This document shows, piece by piece, positions 15,029-27,781 of a stretch of 64,000 nucleotides of DNA. The stretch is from positions 372,001-436,000 of the forward strand of contig NZ_RKLN01000003.1 in NCBI RefSeq assembly GCF_004011835.1, in the 5' to 3' direction. Under the pieces are notes generated by a model. The model did no database searches, had not been told where the DNA came from, and saw only the letters and a list, made by a program, of their open reading frames with translations. A program made the translations under genes and the position numbers. Source of the stretch: Rhodococcus spongiicola. Its GTDB lineage: Bacteria; Actinomycetota; Actinomycetes; Mycobacteriales; Mycobacteriaceae. How positions within the stretch are numbered: the first letter of the stretch is position 1; each line of letters starts with the position of its first letter.

Positions 15029-15562
15029 TCAGGACTCGGAATCTTCTCCGCCCACAGCGTCGGCGGCGGTAGCCGCGGCGGCGTCCGACCGCGCTCGCTG
15101 CGAAGTCGCGGCTGCAGCGGCGCGCACCTGCGGGGCAACCAGGACGACTTGGCCGAGTACACCGTTCACAAAGCCCGGCGAGTCGTCGGTGGACAGTTCC
15201 TTCGCGAGCTCGACGGCCTCGTCGACGGCCACCACCGGCGGAACGTCCGTCGCGTGGAACAGCTCCCACACCGCGATCCGCAAGATCGCTCGGTCCACGG
15301 CGGGAAGCCGTTCGAGCGTCCAGTCCTCGAGGTGAGACGAGATCACCTGGTCCAGCCGGTCCAGATTCTCGGCCACTCCCCCGACGATCGTCGTGGTGTA
15401 GTTCGCCACCGGCGCCACCGATTCGTCATGCCCGGCCAGCTCGGATCGCTCCTCCGAAAGCTCGACCGGGTCGACATCACGCGCCTCGGCCTCGAACAGG
15501 AAGTCCACGGCCCGCTTGCGGGCCTTGTGGCGTGCTCCGAGCTTCTTTCGCGTACCCGACAC
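15029..15562 (-). CDS. nusB: Transcription antitermination factor NusB
   Basis: RNA-binding factor that, with NusE, forms antitermination complexes on rRNA transcripts. The 177-residue product opens with [25 protein letters not shown] and contains [18 protein letters not shown] and [22 protein letters not shown](V)NGVL, all typical. A 30-residue Ala/Asp/Glu-rich tail ([16 protein letters not shown] to GGEDSES) extends beyond the fold and looks disordered. The GTG at 15562 abuts the efp stop directly. Confidence 0.95.
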   Translation of the reverse strand: MSGTRKKLGARHKARKRAVDFLFEAEARDVDPVELSEERSELAGHDESVAPVANYTTTIVGGVAENLDRLDQVISSHLEDWTLERLPAVDRAILRIAVWELFHATDVPPVVAVDEAVELAKELSTDDSPGFVNGVLGQVVLVAPQVRAAAAATSQRARSDAAAATAADAVGGEDSES

Positions 15563-16126
15563 TCAGGAATTCACGCGCCCGAGGTAGTTGCCGTCACGCG
15601 AGTCGACCTTGAGCTTGTCGCCGATGTTGATGAAGAGCGGAACCTGGATCTCGGCGCCGGTCTCGAGCGTCGCCGGCTTGGTCCCACCTGTGGAGCGGTC
15701 GCCCTGCAGACCCGGATCGGTGTGCTTGACCTCGAGTTCGACGGTGACCGGAAGCTCGACGAACAGCGGCTCGCCCTCGTGCGTAGCCACCTGGACCTGC
15801 ATGCTCTCGAGCATAAAGCGCGCACCATCGCCGACGGTGTCCTCGCCGATCGAGATCTGGTCGTAGGTCTCGCCGTCCATGAAGATGTAGTCGGAGCCGT
15901 CGTGGTACAGGTAGGTCATGTCGCGACGGTCGACCGTGGCAGTCTCGACCTTGACGCCCGCGTTCCAGGTTTTGTCGACGGTCTTTCCGGAGAGCACGTT
16001 CTTGATCTTCGTACGGACGAAGGCCGGCCCCTTACCCGGCTTGACGTGCTGGAATTCGAGGATCTGCCACAGCTGACCGTCGATCTTCAGCACGAGTCCG
16101 TTCTTGAAATCGCTGGTATCTGCCAC
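15563..16126 (-). CDS. efp: Translation elongation factor P
   Basis: Relieves ribosome stalling at polyproline stretches. The 187-residue product has the three-domain EF-P layout. The domain I tip [17 protein letters not shown] carries the lysine that is modified in some bacteria; domain II contains [18 protein letters not shown]; domain III ends [19 protein letters not shown]. It follows pepQ and precedes nusB without a gap, the same trio as in mycobacteria. Confidence 0.97.
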   Translation of the reverse strand: MADTSDFKNGLVLKIDGQLWQILEFQHVKPGKGPAFVRTKIKNVLSGKTVDKTWNAGVKVETATVDRRDMTYLYHDGSDYIFMDGETYDQISIGEDTVGDGARFMLESMQVQVATHEGEPLFVELPVTVELEVKHTDPGLQGDRSTGGTKPATLETGAEIQVPLFINIGDKLKVDSRDGNYLGRVNS

Positions 16127-16143
16127 TTGGTTTCGCGTCTCCT

Positions 16144-17262
16144 TCAGACGATTGCGAGGTCCTTGCTGGTGAGAGTGAGGAGTTCGGGCTCCTGCTCACG
16201 AACGACGAGCGTGTCCTCGATCCTGACGCCACCGCGCCCGGAGAGATACACACCCGGTTCGACGGTCACCACCGCACCGCGTAGCAGTGTACCGGTGCCG
16301 AGCTTGCCGATCCCCGGCGCTTCGTGGATCTCCAGACCGACCCCGTGGCCTAGTCCGTGCAGGAACAGGTCGCCGTATCCGGCGTCGTCGATGACCGCCC
16401 GCGCCGACGAATCGACAGACCCGACATCGACGCCCGGCGCCAATGCTGCACACCCTGCGGCCTGTGCCCGAGCCACGAGGTCGTAGAGATCCCGCTGCCA
16501 AGACGCCGCCCGTTCCAGGACGTAGGTGCGCGTCATGTCCGAGTGGTATCCCCCCACCTGGGCACCGAAGTCCAGCTTGACGAAGTCGCCGGACTGCAGG
16601 ACCGCTCCGGTCGGTCGGTGGTGCGGAATCGCGGAGTTCGCTCCGGCCGCAACGATCGTCTCGAACGAAATACCGTCCGCTCCGTGATCGAACATCAACG
16701 ATTCGAGTTCCCGACCGACCTCTCGCTCGGTGCGCCCGGGCCGTAGCCCGCCGCGCTGGACAAGGTCCGCGAGCGCGCGATCAGCGACGGCGCACGCACG
16801 CCGCAGCAGCTCGATCTCGCTTTCGTCCTTGACCTCGCGCAACTCCTCGACGATGTGGGGTGTCCTCACGAACACGATTCCGTCCGCTGCGTCGGACCAC
16901 ACGGCGTGCTGGTCGACGGTCACGACGTGGCTCTCGAAACCGAGCTTGCCGATACCCGACGCGAGCGCGAGTTCCAACAGCTTCCGGCCACTCGCCCGCG
17001 CGATCTCGGCCCGCAGGTCGGGAACCTGTTCTGCCACCTGGACCAGGTATCGCCCATCGGTGGAGATGACGGTGTGGTCCTCGGCGTCCGTCTCGTCGGC
17101 GGCCGACACCAGCAGTGCCGCATTCGATCCGGTGAATCCGGTGAGGTAGCGGATGTTGAGCAGGTCGGTGACCAGCAGAGCGTCGAGGCCGCGGTCGCGC
17201 AGCGCCTCACGCAACTTGGAGCGGCGAGCGGAAGTCGGAGCGGTCGCAGGGTCGATCGACAT
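16144..17262 (-). CDS. pepQ: M24-family Xaa-Pro peptidase
   Basis: Cytosolic dinuclear-metal peptidase that cleaves bonds to proline. The 372-residue product has a creatinase-like N-terminal domain ([20 protein letters not shown]). The metal-binding M24 catalytic domain follows: the two aspartates in [39 protein letters not shown] and the glutamate in GGVRIEDT. All five metal ligands are present, so it should be active. Whether it prefers dipeptides (PepQ) or longer peptides (PepP) cannot be told from sequence. Transcribed with efp and nusB. Confidence 0.92.
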   Translation of the reverse strand: MSIDPATAPTSARRSKLREALRDRGLDALLVTDLLNIRYLTGFTGSNAALLVSAADETDAEDHTVISTDGRYLVQVAEQVPDLRAEIARASGRKLLELALASGIGKLGFESHVVTVDQHAVWSDAADGIVFVRTPHIVEELREVKDESEIELLRRACAVADRALADLVQRGGLRPGRTEREVGRELESLMFDHGADGISFETIVAAGANSAIPHHRPTGAVLQSGDFVKLDFGAQVGGYHSDMTRTYVLERAASWQRDLYDLVARAQAAGCAALAPGVDVGSVDSSARAVIDDAGYGDLFLHGLGHGVGLEIHEAPGIGKLGTGTLLRGAVVTVEPGVYLSGRGGVRIEDTLVVREQEPELLTLTSKDLAIV

Positions 17263-17407
17263 GCCTCGAAACTACCGTTGACCTCCCGAGACGGCACACC
17301 GAGGGCACCGTGTCGAATGTGCGTACCCGATCGTGTCGGAGACCGCTCGGGCTGGTTCGTGTGGGTTAGGACACAGACTCGAAATCCCGCTGGCTACGCT
17401 GTGCCAC

Positions 17408-18088
17408 ATGAATGGGTGGGTCGTACGCGGTCTCGGTCTCGCATTGGCATACGTGGTGGTGCGCACCTTTCTCGGTGCCGCGGTTACACAGTGGCCGCAA
17501 CAGGGCAGCATCATGCGGTGGTTCGCGCTGATCCTCGTGATCCTCGCGGCGTTCGCCTGGGGGGCGCTCGACGGCATCCGTGACCGTCGGGCCTACCCCG
17601 ACCCAGACGACGGCGCCGACCTGACGATGATGTGGCTCAAGGCCGCGTTCGTCACCGGCGTACTCGCGGGCGCCCTGTCCTGGTTCGTCGAGATCCTCCT
17701 CGACATCGCGATCACGAACGGCGGACTGTTCTTCGAGGTGACCTCGGCAGCGGCGTTCACTGTTCTCCTGGTCTTCGTCCCAGCGACAATTGCGGTCGCT
17801 TTGGGTCGGCTCTTCGTCGCGCGCGAGACAAGCAAGTCCGGCGTGCCCGGCGAGGACTTCGAAGACGCCGCCGCCGAGTCCTACGCCGGCAGCGAGTGGT
17901 CGTACGAGCACGGTTCCCAGAGCGGATACGATTCCGACGCCGGCTCCCAGGAGACCGGCGACCCCGACAACACTGGCGCCGACAACACCAGGGCCGACAA
18001 CACCAGGGCCGACAACACCGACACCGAGGTGTTCCCCGCGGTCGACAAGGACCGCCGGCCGGACGGCGCAGATCGCGCTGAACAGTAG
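17408..18088 (+). CDS. B-4DMT-type four-helix membrane protein
   Basis: A 226-residue protein with four hydrophobic segments (about 5-24, 36-54, 77-99 and 110-135), followed by an acidic, Asn/Asp/Thr-rich hydrophilic tail of about 80 residues. It resembles the mycobacterial B-4DMT family (Rv2536 in the same place as I recall). The start MNGWVVRG at 17408 is chosen because the helix follows at once; longer in-frame upstream codons lack conservation. It is a lone plus-strand gene inside a minus-strand block, between pepQ and aroQ. The tail contains a 15-bp in-frame repeat. Transport substrate unknown. Confidence 0.75.
   Translation: MNGWVVRGLGLALAYVVVRTFLGAAVTQWPQQGSIMRWFALILVILAAFAWGALDGIRDRRAYPDPDDGADLTMMWLKAAFVTGVLAGALSWFVEILLDIAITNGGLFFEVTSAAAFTVLLVFVPATIAVALGRLFVARETSKSGVPGEDFEDAAAESYAGSEWSYEHGSQSGYDSDAGSQETGDPDNTGADNTRADNTRADNTDTEVFPAVDKDRRPDGADRAEQ
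17966..18025 (+). repeat. 15-bp x4 in-frame tandem repeat in the B-4DMT tail
   Basis: Four consecutive 15-bp units starting gacaaca; units two and three (gacaacaccagggcc) are identical. They encode DNTGA, DNTRA, DNTRA, DNTDT. The unit length keeps the frame, so copy-number change would only lengthen or shorten the cytosolic tail. Confidence 0.9.
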
Positions 18089-18145
18089 AGGCGAGGCGGG
18101 CCGGGCCTCGTTCCGGCCTTCAGCCGCGCTGCGCGAGTTCGGCCG

Positions 18146-20269
<2,124 letters not shown>

Positions 20270-20273
20270 CCGA

Positions 20274-21461
20274 TCACCGCGGCGGACGGGCCGCGATGCC
20301 GTCGACATAGCGCTGGAAGTTCGAGCGGGTCTCGGCGATCGAGTCACCGCCGAACTTGTCGAGCGCGGCCTGCGCGACGACCAGCGCAACCATCGCTTCT
20401 GCGACCACTCCGGCGGCCGGGACCGCGCATACGTCGGAGCGCTGATGGATCGCGACGGCTTCCTCACCTGTCGCCATGTCGATGGTGGAAAGGGCGCGCG
20501 GAACTGTGGAGATCGGCTTCATCGCGGCTCGAACACGTAGCGCCTCGCCGTTGGTCATGCCGCCCTCGAGACCACCGGCGCGGTTGGTCGAGCGCAGGAC
20601 GCCGTCGGGGCCGGGACGCATCTCGTCGTGCGCGGCGCTACCGCGCCGCCGCGCGGTCTCGAAGCCGTCGCCGACCTCGACGCCCTTGATCGCCTGAATA
20701 CCCATGAGGGCCGCCGCCAGACGGGAATCGAGACGGTCGGCGCCGCTGACGAACGAACCGAGGCCCACCGGCAGCCCGTGCACGATCACCTCGACTACAC
20801 CACCGAGCGTGTCGCCGTCCTTCTTGGCCTCCTCGATCTCGGCGATCATCGAGGATTCGGCTGCTTCGTCGAAGGCCCGCACCGGGCTGGCGTCGATCGC
20901 CTCGAGGTCGCCTGCGAGCGGGCCGGGACCGACGTACGGATCGGAGGCGCCGATGGAGATGACGTGTGAGAGGACCTCGACGCCGAAGAGTTGGCGCAGG
21001 AACTGGCGGGCCACGGTGCCGGCCGCCACGCGGGCCGCGGTCTCGCGGGCGCTCGCACGCTCGAGGACCGGGCGGGCGTCGTCGAAGCCGTACTTGAGCA
21101 TGCCGGAGTAGTCGGCGTGGCCGGGGCGGGGCCGAGTGAGCGGCGCGTTACGTGCCTGGCCGGCCAGTTCGGCTTCGTCCACGGGGTCCGCGGACATGAT
21201 GGTCTCCCACTTGGGCCATTCGGTGTTTCCGACCTCGATCGCGACCGGACCACCCAAGGTGCGGCCATGCCGGACGCCGCCGATGATCGTGACCTTGTCG
21301 GCCTCGAACTTCATGCGGGCGCCGCGACCGTAGCCGAGACGTCGGCGCGCAAGCTGCGCCGAGATATCGTCGGACGTCACCTCGACGCCGGCAACCATCC
21401 CCTCGAGCATGGAAACGAGGGCGGGACCATGGGACTCTCCAGCAGTTATCCAGCGCAACAC
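20274..21461 (-). CDS. aroC: Chorismate synthase
   Basis: Last common step to aromatic compounds: converts EPSP to chorismate using reduced FMN. The 395-residue product begins [21 protein letters not shown] and carries [53 protein letters not shown] and the [10 protein letters not shown] and [11 protein letters not shown] motifs. The GTG at 21461 is preferred: GGAAAG lies nine bases upstream, whereas the ATG three codons earlier abuts that stretch. The frame stays open far upstream through aroE as a shadow only. Confidence 0.97.
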   Translation of the reverse strand: MLRWITAGESHGPALVSMLEGMVAGVEVTSDDISAQLARRRLGYGRGARMKFEADKVTIIGGVRHGRTLGGPVAIEVGNTEWPKWETIMSADPVDEAELAGQARNAPLTRPRPGHADYSGMLKYGFDDARPVLERASARETAARVAAGTVARQFLRQLFGVEVLSHVISIGASDPYVGPGPLAGDLEAIDASPVRAFDEAAESSMIAEIEEAKKDGDTLGGVVEVIVHGLPVGLGSFVSGADRLDSRLAAALMGIQAIKGVEVGDGFETARRRGSAAHDEMRPGPDGVLRSTNRAGGLEGGMTNGEALRVRAAMKPISTVPRALSTIDMATGEEAVAIHQRSDVCAVPAAGVVAEAMVALVVAQAALDKFGGDSIAETRSNFQRYVDGIAARPPR

Positions 21462-21568
21462 ATGCAGCATCTTTCCACGTCGGTGGCCTCCGCCTCGACA
21501 GTGGGCCACCCCGGGTCGTCGCATCGCTACCGCCGCAGGCGCCAGGGCGCAGGCGCGGTTGTCGCCCC

Positions 21569-21610
21569 GATCCAGCCGCGCAGATCCAGCCGCCCCGATC
21601 CAGCCGAGGG
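21569..21610. repeat. 14-bp x3 direct repeat between aroC and aroE
   Basis: The core gatccagccg recurs at 21569, 21583 and 21597, exactly 14 bases apart, just downstream of the aroE stop (21617) in the 155-base aroE-aroC gap. No gene is apparent in this gap. The last four bases of each unit differ. Confidence 0.8.
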
Positions 21611-21616
21611 CCCCAT

Positions 21617-22438
21617 CTAGTCGAGGGCAGCTGCCATCGCCTTGCGCGGTGCAGGCATCCCCGTGAACTGTTCCACCTGCCCGTAGGCCTGATTGAGCAG
21701 CATCGCCAGTCCCCCCACGACCGTGCCCCCGGAGCGCTCGACCGATTCGGCAAGAGGGGTCGGCCACGGGTCGTAGATGGCGTCGAGAACGAACGGTGCG
21801 CCGCCGAGCACCTCCGCGTACGGCGCAGCACCCGCTGCTGGAACTGTGCTGACCAGCGCGGCAGAGCCCGCACAGAGCGCACCGAGCAGATCGCTGTCGA
21901 ACGTCACGTGCCGCACGGCCAGCCCCATCGCTTCCGCGCAGTCGAGCGTGGCGCGGGCACGGTCGGCGTCGCGCGCCACCACGGTCACCGAAGAAGCACC
22001 CAGGCCAGCCAGGGCGACCAGGGCGGGTCGAGCGGTGCCGCCGGCCCCGACCACCACCGCCGACTTCCCGGACAGGTCGCTGACGCCGCCGTCGACGAGG
22101 GCACCACGGACACCGTCGACGTCGGTGCAGTCGGCCCGCCATCCGTCGTCGATGCGCACGAGGGTGTTGGCCGACCCCACCGTGACGGCGCGTTCGGTGC
22201 GCTCGGCCGCGAATTCGAGCGCCGCGACCTTGCCGGGCATCGTCACCGATAGGCCGACCCATTCGGGCCCGAGGCCCGAGACCAGGCCGGGCAACTGCTC
22301 ACCGGTGCACTCGAGGCGCTCGTACGTCCACTCGGTCAGCCCCAACGCCCGGTAGGCCGCAAGGTGGAGCTGCGGGGACTTGGAGTGCGTGATGGGACTG
22401 CCGAGAACTGCGGCCTTACGCGCGGACACGTCGATCAC
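21617..22438 (-). CDS. aroE: Shikimate dehydrogenase
   Basis: NADPH-dependent reduction of dehydroshikimate to shikimate. The 273-residue product has the substrate site [21 protein letters not shown], then [13 protein letters not shown] with the catalytic lysine, SANTLVR, and the nucleotide-binding [17 protein letters not shown]. The C-terminus [19 protein letters not shown] is typical. The ATG at 22438 overlaps the mltG stop. Confidence 0.96.
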   Translation of the reverse strand: MIDVSARKAAVLGSPITHSKSPQLHLAAYRALGLTEWTYERLECTGEQLPGLVSGLGPEWVGLSVTMPGKVAALEFAAERTERAVTVGSANTLVRIDDGWRADCTDVDGVRGALVDGGVSDLSGKSAVVVGAGGTARPALVALAGLGASSVTVVARDADRARATLDCAEAMGLAVRHVTFDSDLLGALCAGSAALVSTVPAAGAAPYAEVLGGAPFVLDAIYDPWPTPLAESVERSGGTVVGGLAMLLNQAYGQVEQFTGMPAPRKAMAAALD

Positions 22439-23970
22439 CTTCCACTGTCGAGAATGCCGCTGCGGTGCGCCATTTCGATGTTCGCCAGGTGCTCTTCGTA
22501 GCTACGGGTGAAGAGCGTGGTGCCGTTGTTGTCGATCGTCACGAAGTACAGGTAGTCCCCGGGGGCCGGGTTCTCCGCCGCCTTGAGGGCATTGATGCTC
22601 GGCGCCGCGATCGGCGATGCAGGCAGGCCCGGCGTGGCGTACGTGTTCCACGGCGTGACCCGAGCACGGTCGGCGTCCGTGGTTGCGACCTCGACCTCGT
22701 CGAGGGCGTAGTTCACGGTGGAATCGAACTGAAGGGGCTGATTCACGGCGAGGCGGTTGAGCACAACCCGTGCGACCTTGTCGAAATCTGCAGGCAATGC
22801 CTCACGTTCGACGAGCGAGGCGACGACGAGGATCTCGTACGGAGTCAGACCCACATTCGCACCAGCAGTCTCGATTCCGGTCTTCGCGTAGCTGTCGGCA
22901 CTCGCGCTCACGAGCTGTCGTAGGATCTCCGTGGGAGTCTGCGTGGGATCGAAGTTCCAGCTGCCGGCCGCGATCATCCCCTCCAGTTGGCGGCCGCGGT
23001 CCGGGACACTCGCGACCTGAGTGCGAGCCCAGCCGGGAACACCGAGCGCCGCCAGGTCGGTTCCCGCTCCTGCCTGGTTGAGCTGGTCATAGGTAACGCA
23101 CTTCTTCGCATCCGCGGGCCCCAAACAGCTGGCGTCGGCGATCAGGCTGTAGATGCCCTTCTTGACCGCACCGGTCTTCACGTCGCGAGTGTCGTGTAGC
23201 TGGCGTCCCTCCGCGATCACCAACGCTCCAACTCGAGCATCTGGACCCACGAGCGCCGATACCGCGTCCGCACCCGAAATCTGGGTCGCGATCGCATAGA
23301 AACCGGGCCGAACCGAAGTTATCTGGTCGTTGCGGAGCGCGGCGCGGTAGAACGCGGTCTCGCTCTTGACGACGTCCTTGATCGCCATCTCATCCGCGAT
23401 GTCATCGGCGGTATCGCCGGGGTGCACCTGGATGACGACCTCGGGACCGCCCGGCCCGGAGTAGTCGGGTACCTCGGTCATCCAGTCGTACACGGCAGCT
23501 CCGACGCCTCCGAGGAGGACGGCACCGGCGAGAACGCCGATGATCCGGCCCCGACGACGCTTGGGCTTGCGGCTTGCGGCCAGGTGCGGGCGCGAGGGCT
23601 CGCGGTGGCTGGTCGGGCGTGTACCGACAGCCGCGGGCGGCGCATGTCGCCGCGGGTCCTCGTACGGGTACCGGTCGTAGTCCGGTTGCCAGTACTGGTC
23701 GGTGTGGCCTTGATCCGTGTAGTCATGGTCGGTGTAACCATGGTCGGTGTAAGCGTGGTCTTGTCGTCCGCGACCCTGGCGGTGCTCTGGCGAATTCCGG
23801 TGTCCGTGGTCGTTCCGGTGTCCGTGGTCGTTCCGGTGTCCGTGGTCGTTCCGGTGTCCGTGGTTCGGCACGGCGCCGTAGCCTGTGTGGTCGTTGAAGC
23901 GGTGATCACCCGCGCGGCCGGCGGTCGGCTCATCTCGGCGGCGCCCCGTCGGCTTCCGATGATCACTCAC
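22435..23970 (-). CDS. mltG: Endolytic murein transglycosylase MltG with His-rich cytosolic N-terminus
   Basis: Membrane-anchored lytic transglycosylase that cuts nascent peptidoglycan. The 511-residue protein has a long hydrophilic N-terminus, one membrane helix (about residues 142-164), a LysM-like region and the YceG domain with the catalytic glutamate in [26 protein letters not shown]. The N-terminus carries HGHRND repeated about four times (residues 37-58), then YTDHG-type repeats and an Arg/Pro-rich stretch. The GTG at 23970 overlaps the ruvX stop (GTGA). It lies between ruvX and aroE, as in mycobacteria. Confidence 0.93.
   Translation of the reverse strand: MSDHRKPTGRRRDEPTAGRAGDHRFNDHTGYGAVPNHGHRNDHGHRNDHGHRNDHGHRNSPEHRQGRGRQDHAYTDHGYTDHDYTDQGHTDQYWQPDYDRYPYEDPRRHAPPAAVGTRPTSHREPSRPHLAASRKPKRRRGRIIGVLAGAVLLGGVGAAVYDWMTEVPDYSGPGGPEVVIQVHPGDTADDIADEMAIKDVVKSETAFYRAALRNDQITSVRPGFYAIATQISGADAVSALVGPDARVGALVIAEGRQLHDTRDVKTGAVKKGIYSLIADASCLGPADAKKCVTYDQLNQAGAGTDLAALGVPGWARTQVASVPDRGRQLEGMIAAGSWNFDPTQTPTEILRQLVSASADSYAKTGIETAGANVGLTPYEILVVASLVEREALPADFDKVARVVLNRLAVNQPLQFDSTVNYALDEVEVATTDADRARVTPWNTYATPGLPASPIAAPSINALKAAENPAPGDYLYFVTIDNNGTTLFTRSYEEHLANIEMAHRSGILDSGR
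23795..23866 (-). repeat. 18-bp x4 tandem repeat in mltG
   Basis: Four consecutive 18-bp units ttccggtgtccgtggtcg (the last differs at its end) encode the HGHRND repeats of MltG in frame. Three units are identical, which suggests recent expansion. A separate imperfect 15-bp repeat (around 23,710-23,760) encodes the neighbouring YTDHG motifs. Confidence 0.92.
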
Positions 23971-24527
23971 AAGCCGTCCTCCGTGGGTCGTCCCTTGCCA
24001 TCGAGGTCCGTCACGTTCACCGCTCTGCTCCGCTCGTCCAACCATCCCTGCAAGATCGCCACCGCCGCGGCCTGGTCGATCATCGGCCGCTGCCCCTTGG
24101 CTCGGACTCCGCTTTCGCGCAGTGCCCGTGATGCGGTGACGGTCGTCAGTCGCTCGTCTGCCATCCGCACCGGGATCGGGTCGATGCCGCGCTGCAGTCG
24201 TCGTGCGAACGCGGATGCGAGATCGGCAGCCTTCCCACGTTCGCCGCGCAGGGTCTGCGGCAATCCGACGATCACCTCGACGGCCTCGTACTCCTCGACC
24301 AGCGCGACAATGCGTCGGATGTCCGGCGCATCGGGCCCCCTTTCCTTCGAGCGGGGAACCGTCTCCACCGGCGTCGCGAGGATGCAGCCGGGATCGGAGG
24401 ACGCCACCCCGATCCGCACGCTGCCGACATCGATGCCGATCCGACGTCCAGGACCGGGGTCGTCGGCCCCAGGCCGATCCGGCCCGGACAGAATGGGGCG
24501 GTTGGGACCCGACTCCGCCGACGGCAC
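23967..24527 (-). CDS. ruvX: RuvX/YqgF-type RNase H-fold nuclease
   Basis: Holliday-junction-resolvase-like fold protein implicated in 16S rRNA 5' processing. The 186-residue product has [18 protein letters not shown] (first catalytic Asp), [15 protein letters not shown] (Glu), [16 protein letters not shown] and [15 protein letters not shown] (last Asp). An N-terminal extension of about 27 Pro/Gly/Asp-rich residues precedes the fold; a later start cannot be excluded. The GTG at 24527 follows the alaS stop by two bases. Confidence 0.92.
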   Translation of the reverse strand: MPSAESGPNRPILSGPDRPGADDPGPGRRIGIDVGSVRIGVASSDPGCILATPVETVPRSKERGPDAPDIRRIVALVEEYEAVEVIVGLPQTLRGERGKAADLASAFARRLQRGIDPIPVRMADERLTTVTASRALRESGVRAKGQRPMIDQAAAVAILQGWLDERSRAVNVTDLDGKGRPTEDGL

Positions 24528-24529
24528 CG

Positions 24530-27202
24530 CTAGGAGTTCCCGGTCAACTCGGCGACGCGGCCGCGTACGCCCTCGAGGGCCGCGGGGATACCCGATACAT
24601 CGGAGCCGGAGCCCTGCGCCATGTCCGCCTTGCCACCGCCGCGACCGCCGATCTGGGGGCCGAAGCTCGAGACCAGGTCTCCGGCCTTGATACCGAGATC
24701 CTGGGCGGCCTTCGTCGTCGCTACGACGAACGGCACCTTTCCGTCGGCATTCCCGAGCAGCACCACCACGGCAGGCTGGGTGCCGAAGCGTCCCCGGACG
24801 TCACTGACGAGGCCGCGCAGATCGTTTCCGGCCACGCCGTCCGGAGCCTGCTCGGCGACGAGCAGCACGTCACCGATGCGATGAGCCTGGTCGACGTACG
24901 TTCCGGCGGACGCGAGGACTGCCGCCGCCTTGGTGGCTTCGAGTTCCTTCTCAGCCGCACGCAGTCGCTCGACCAGTGCCTCGACGCGGGCGGGCACCTC
25001 GTCGGACGGCACCTTCAACGACGACGCGATACCCGCGAGCAGCGCGCGCTCCTTTGCCAGATAGCGGTACGAGTCGAGACCGACGAACGCCTCGACGCGG
25101 CGCACACCGGAGCCGACCGACGACTCGCCGAGCAGGGTGACCGGTCCGATCTGCGCCGACGTCTGCACGTGGGTGCCGCCGCACAGTTCCATCGAGAACG
25201 GCCCGCCTATCTCGACGACCCGGACCTCGTCGCCGTAGTTCTCACCGAACAGCGCAAGTGCGCCCATCTGCTTCGCTTTGGCGAGATCGGTGACGAAGGT
25301 GTTGACGTGATGGTTCGCGGCGACGGCCTCATTGGTGACAGCCTCGATCTCCTGCTTCTGAGACTCCGAGAGCTGGCCCTGCCAGTTGAAGTCGAACCGC
25401 AGGTAGCCCGGCTTGTTCAGCGAGCCGGCCTGAACGGCGTTGGGGCCGAGCACCTGTCGGAGCGCGGCATGCACCATGTGTGTGCCCGAGTGACCCTGGG
25501 TTGCACCCCTGCGCCATTCGGGATCGACCTGCGCGAGGACCATGTCGCCCTCGGTGATCTGGCCTTCGTTGACCGTGACCCTGTGCACCCACACCTTCTT
25601 GGCGATCTTCTGCACGTCGTTGACCTGCACCCGCAGGCCGGCCGCGGTGATCATGCCGCGGTCGGCGATCTGGCCGCCGGCCTCCGCGTACAGCGGGCTG
25701 CGGTCGAGGATCACCTCCACGTCCTCGCCGGCCTTCGCGGTGGGCACCCGGACACCGTTCGCGATCAGCGCCAGCACGTGTGCCTCGGAGACGAGTTCGT
25801 TGAATCCGGTGAACTGGGTGGGACCGCGGTCGACGAACTCCTTGTAGACCTTCAGATCGGCGTGCGCGTGCTTGCGGGCCTGCGCGTCGTCCTTGGCACG
25901 CTTGCGCTGCTCCGCCATGAGCGAGCGGAAGCCGTCCTCGTCGACCGCGAGTCCGGCTTCGGCAGCCATCTCGAGTGTCAGGTCGATCGGGAAACCGTAG
26001 GTATCGTGCAGCACGAATGCCTCGTTGCCACCGAACACCTTCCGGCCGGCCGCCTTGACCTGCTCGGCCTCGGCCTCGAACATCTTCGATCCGGCCGCGA
26101 TGGTCCGGAGGAACGCCGTCTCCTCACCGACGGCCACAGCCAAGATGCGCTCGAAGTCGGTCGCCAGCTCCGGATACGACGGCGCCATGGTGTCGCTGAC
26201 GACGGTGACGAATTCGCCCATGCTCGGCTTCTCGGCGCCGAGCAGCTTCGCGGACCGGATGATGCGACGCAACAGCCGACGCAGCACGTAGCCGCGACCC
26301 TCGTTGCCGGGATTGACGCCGTCGGCGATGAGCATCACGGCGGTGCGGGCGTGGTCGGCGATGACCCTGAACCGAACGTCTGCCTCGTGGTCGGTGCCGT
26401 AGGTACGGCCGGACAGTTCCTCCGCCTTGGTGATGACCGGGCGAACCAGGTCGGTCTCGTAGACGTTGTCGACACCCTGCAGGAGGAACGCGACGCGTTC
26501 GACGCCCATGCCGGTGTCGATGTTCTTCTTCGGAAGCGGGCCGAGGATCTCGAAGCTGTCCTTGCCGGACCCCAGACCGCGCTCGTTCTGCATGAAGACG
26601 AGGTTCCAGATCTCGAGGTAGCGGTCCTCGTCGGCCTCCGGTCCGCCTGGCTTGCCGTACTCGGGGCCACGGTCGTAGTAGATCTCCGAGCACGGACCAC
26701 ACGGCCCGGGGACGCCCATCGACCAGTAGTTGTCGGCCATGCCCCGGCGCTGGATGCGTTCGTCGGGGATGCCGGCCTCTTCCTTCCAGAGTTCTCGCGC
26801 CTCGTCGTCGTCGAGGTAGACGGTGACCCACAGCCGCTCGGGGTCGAAGCCGTAGCCGCCGTCATCGACGCTGCTGGTCAACAGCGACCACGCGTGCCGG
26901 ATGGCTTCGCGCTTGAAGTAGGCACCAAATGAGAAATTACCGGCCATTTGAAAGAACGTGTTGTGACGTGTCGTGATGCCGACGTTCTCGATGTCCAGGG
27001 TGCGCACGCACTTCTGCACGCTGGTTGCAGCGTCGTAGGACGGCGTCTCCTGGCCGAGGAAGAACGGAACGAACTGGACCATGCCGGCGTTCACGAACAG
27101 CAGGTTCGGGTCGTCGAGAATCAGCGAGGCGCTGGGCACCTCGGTGTGGCCCGCCTTGACGAAGTGGTCGAGGAAGCGCCTACGGATCTCGTGGGTCTGC
27201 AC
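24530..27202 (-). CDS. alaS: Alanyl-tRNA synthetase
   Basis: Charges tRNA-Ala and edits mischarged Ser/Gly. The 890-residue product is full length. The class II catalytic core comes first ([39 protein letters not shown]). The editing domain has the zinc-type ligands in [14 protein letters not shown] and CGGTHV. A C-terminal glycine-rich DHHA1 domain ends with [15 protein letters not shown]. First gene of the alaS-ruvX-mltG-aro block; its promoter should lie in 27,203-27,352. Confidence 0.98.
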   Translation of the reverse strand: MQTHEIRRRFLDHFVKAGHTEVPSASLILDDPNLLFVNAGMVQFVPFFLGQETPSYDAATSVQKCVRTLDIENVGITTRHNTFFQMAGNFSFGAYFKREAIRHAWSLLTSSVDDGGYGFDPERLWVTVYLDDDEARELWKEEAGIPDERIQRRGMADNYWSMGVPGPCGPCSEIYYDRGPEYGKPGGPEADEDRYLEIWNLVFMQNERGLGSGKDSFEILGPLPKKNIDTGMGVERVAFLLQGVDNVYETDLVRPVITKAEELSGRTYGTDHEADVRFRVIADHARTAVMLIADGVNPGNEGRGYVLRRLLRRIIRSAKLLGAEKPSMGEFVTVVSDTMAPSYPELATDFERILAVAVGEETAFLRTIAAGSKMFEAEAEQVKAAGRKVFGGNEAFVLHDTYGFPIDLTLEMAAEAGLAVDEDGFRSLMAEQRKRAKDDAQARKHAHADLKVYKEFVDRGPTQFTGFNELVSEAHVLALIANGVRVPTAKAGEDVEVILDRSPLYAEAGGQIADRGMITAAGLRVQVNDVQKIAKKVWVHRVTVNEGQITEGDMVLAQVDPEWRRGATQGHSGTHMVHAALRQVLGPNAVQAGSLNKPGYLRFDFNWQGQLSESQKQEIEAVTNEAVAANHHVNTFVTDLAKAKQMGALALFGENYGDEVRVVEIGGPFSMELCGGTHVQTSAQIGPVTLLGESSVGSGVRRVEAFVGLDSYRYLAKERALLAGIASSLKVPSDEVPARVEALVERLRAAEKELEATKAAAVLASAGTYVDQAHRIGDVLLVAEQAPDGVAGNDLRGLVSDVRGRFGTQPAVVVLLGNADGKVPFVVATTKAAQDLGIKAGDLVSSFGPQIGGRGGGKADMAQGSGSDVSGIPAALEGVRGRVAELTGNS

Positions 27203-27352
27203 CTGTGTTTGTCCTTCGCATGTCGCAGTGTTCAGCCGCCAATGTCGCTTCCGAAATGCGAATCAGCCATTGGCAAGCTTAACGTCCTCTTACGCACCAA
27301 TTATTCGCCGCATGTGACGCACGGCGCGAGGCGGTCGAGCCGACGACCATGA

Positions 27353-27600
27353 TCACCCGTCGATCTCATTCACCAACGCGCGGGCATATCGGGCGGGCGG
27401 GACACCGACCGCCGCGGTGAACTCTCGGGTGAGGTGCGCCTGGTCGTACCAGCCGAGCACCACAGCCAATTCCGCGACGTCGCGCCGCGGATCCGACTGC
27501 AGCGCATCGAGGGTGTCGAGCAGCCGGTACCGACTGATGAGCCAGCTAGCGGTGATCCCGGTATAGCGGCGCAGTATCCGCTGCAACGTGCGGTCCGTCA
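27353..27600 (-). pseudogene. Remnant of an AraC-family regulator gene (C-terminal half only)
   Basis: The minus-strand frame encodes the end of an AraC DNA-binding domain: LTDRTLQRILRRYTGITASW, then VAELAVVLGWYDQAHLTREF and GVPPARYARA, the second helix-turn-helix. About 80 residues remain; the first half of the HTH domain and the whole sensor domain are missing. Upstream of the junction near 27,600 the frame hits a stop and the sequence changes to a gene fragment on the other strand. There is no start codon in good context, so it is probably not expressed as a useful protein. Confidence 0.8.
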
Positions 27601-27744
27601 GGCTTCGTCACCGGCGACCGGTTCGGGGCCATCGTGGATCCGTTCGGACACCGCTAGGCGATCCTCACTCGGGTCGAGGACGTGACCGAGGAGGAGGCGC
27701 AGCGCCGGGTCGAGCAGTGGCTCGCCACGCAGCCCACGATGTGA
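27601..27744 (+). pseudogene. Remnant of a VOC/PhnB-like (glyoxalase-fold) gene with an internal stop
   Basis: Read on the plus strand from 27601: GFVTGDRFGAIVDPFGHR, then TAG (27655-27657), then AILTRVEDVTEEEAQRRVEQ and a stop at 27742-27744. This matches the C-terminal end of VOC-family proteins, in which the stop position is normally tryptophan (DPFGHRWAI), so TAG is a TGG to TAG nonsense change. The N-terminal part is missing. It abuts the AraC remnant head to head. Confidence 0.75.
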
Positions 27745-27781
27745 CGCACGCCACGATCCGACCCGGGGATCGTCCGCGGGC

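Noticed and set aside
21462-21616. Prepilin peptidase-like gene between aroE and aroC, as I recall in mycobacteria
   Set aside because: The gap here is only 155 bases, holds a 14-bp triple repeat and shows no membrane-protein coding trace in any frame.
24203-26932. A 909-codon open frame on the plus strand opposite alaS
   Set aside because: Antisense shadow of a well-identified synthetase; no recognisable domain or ribosome-binding site.
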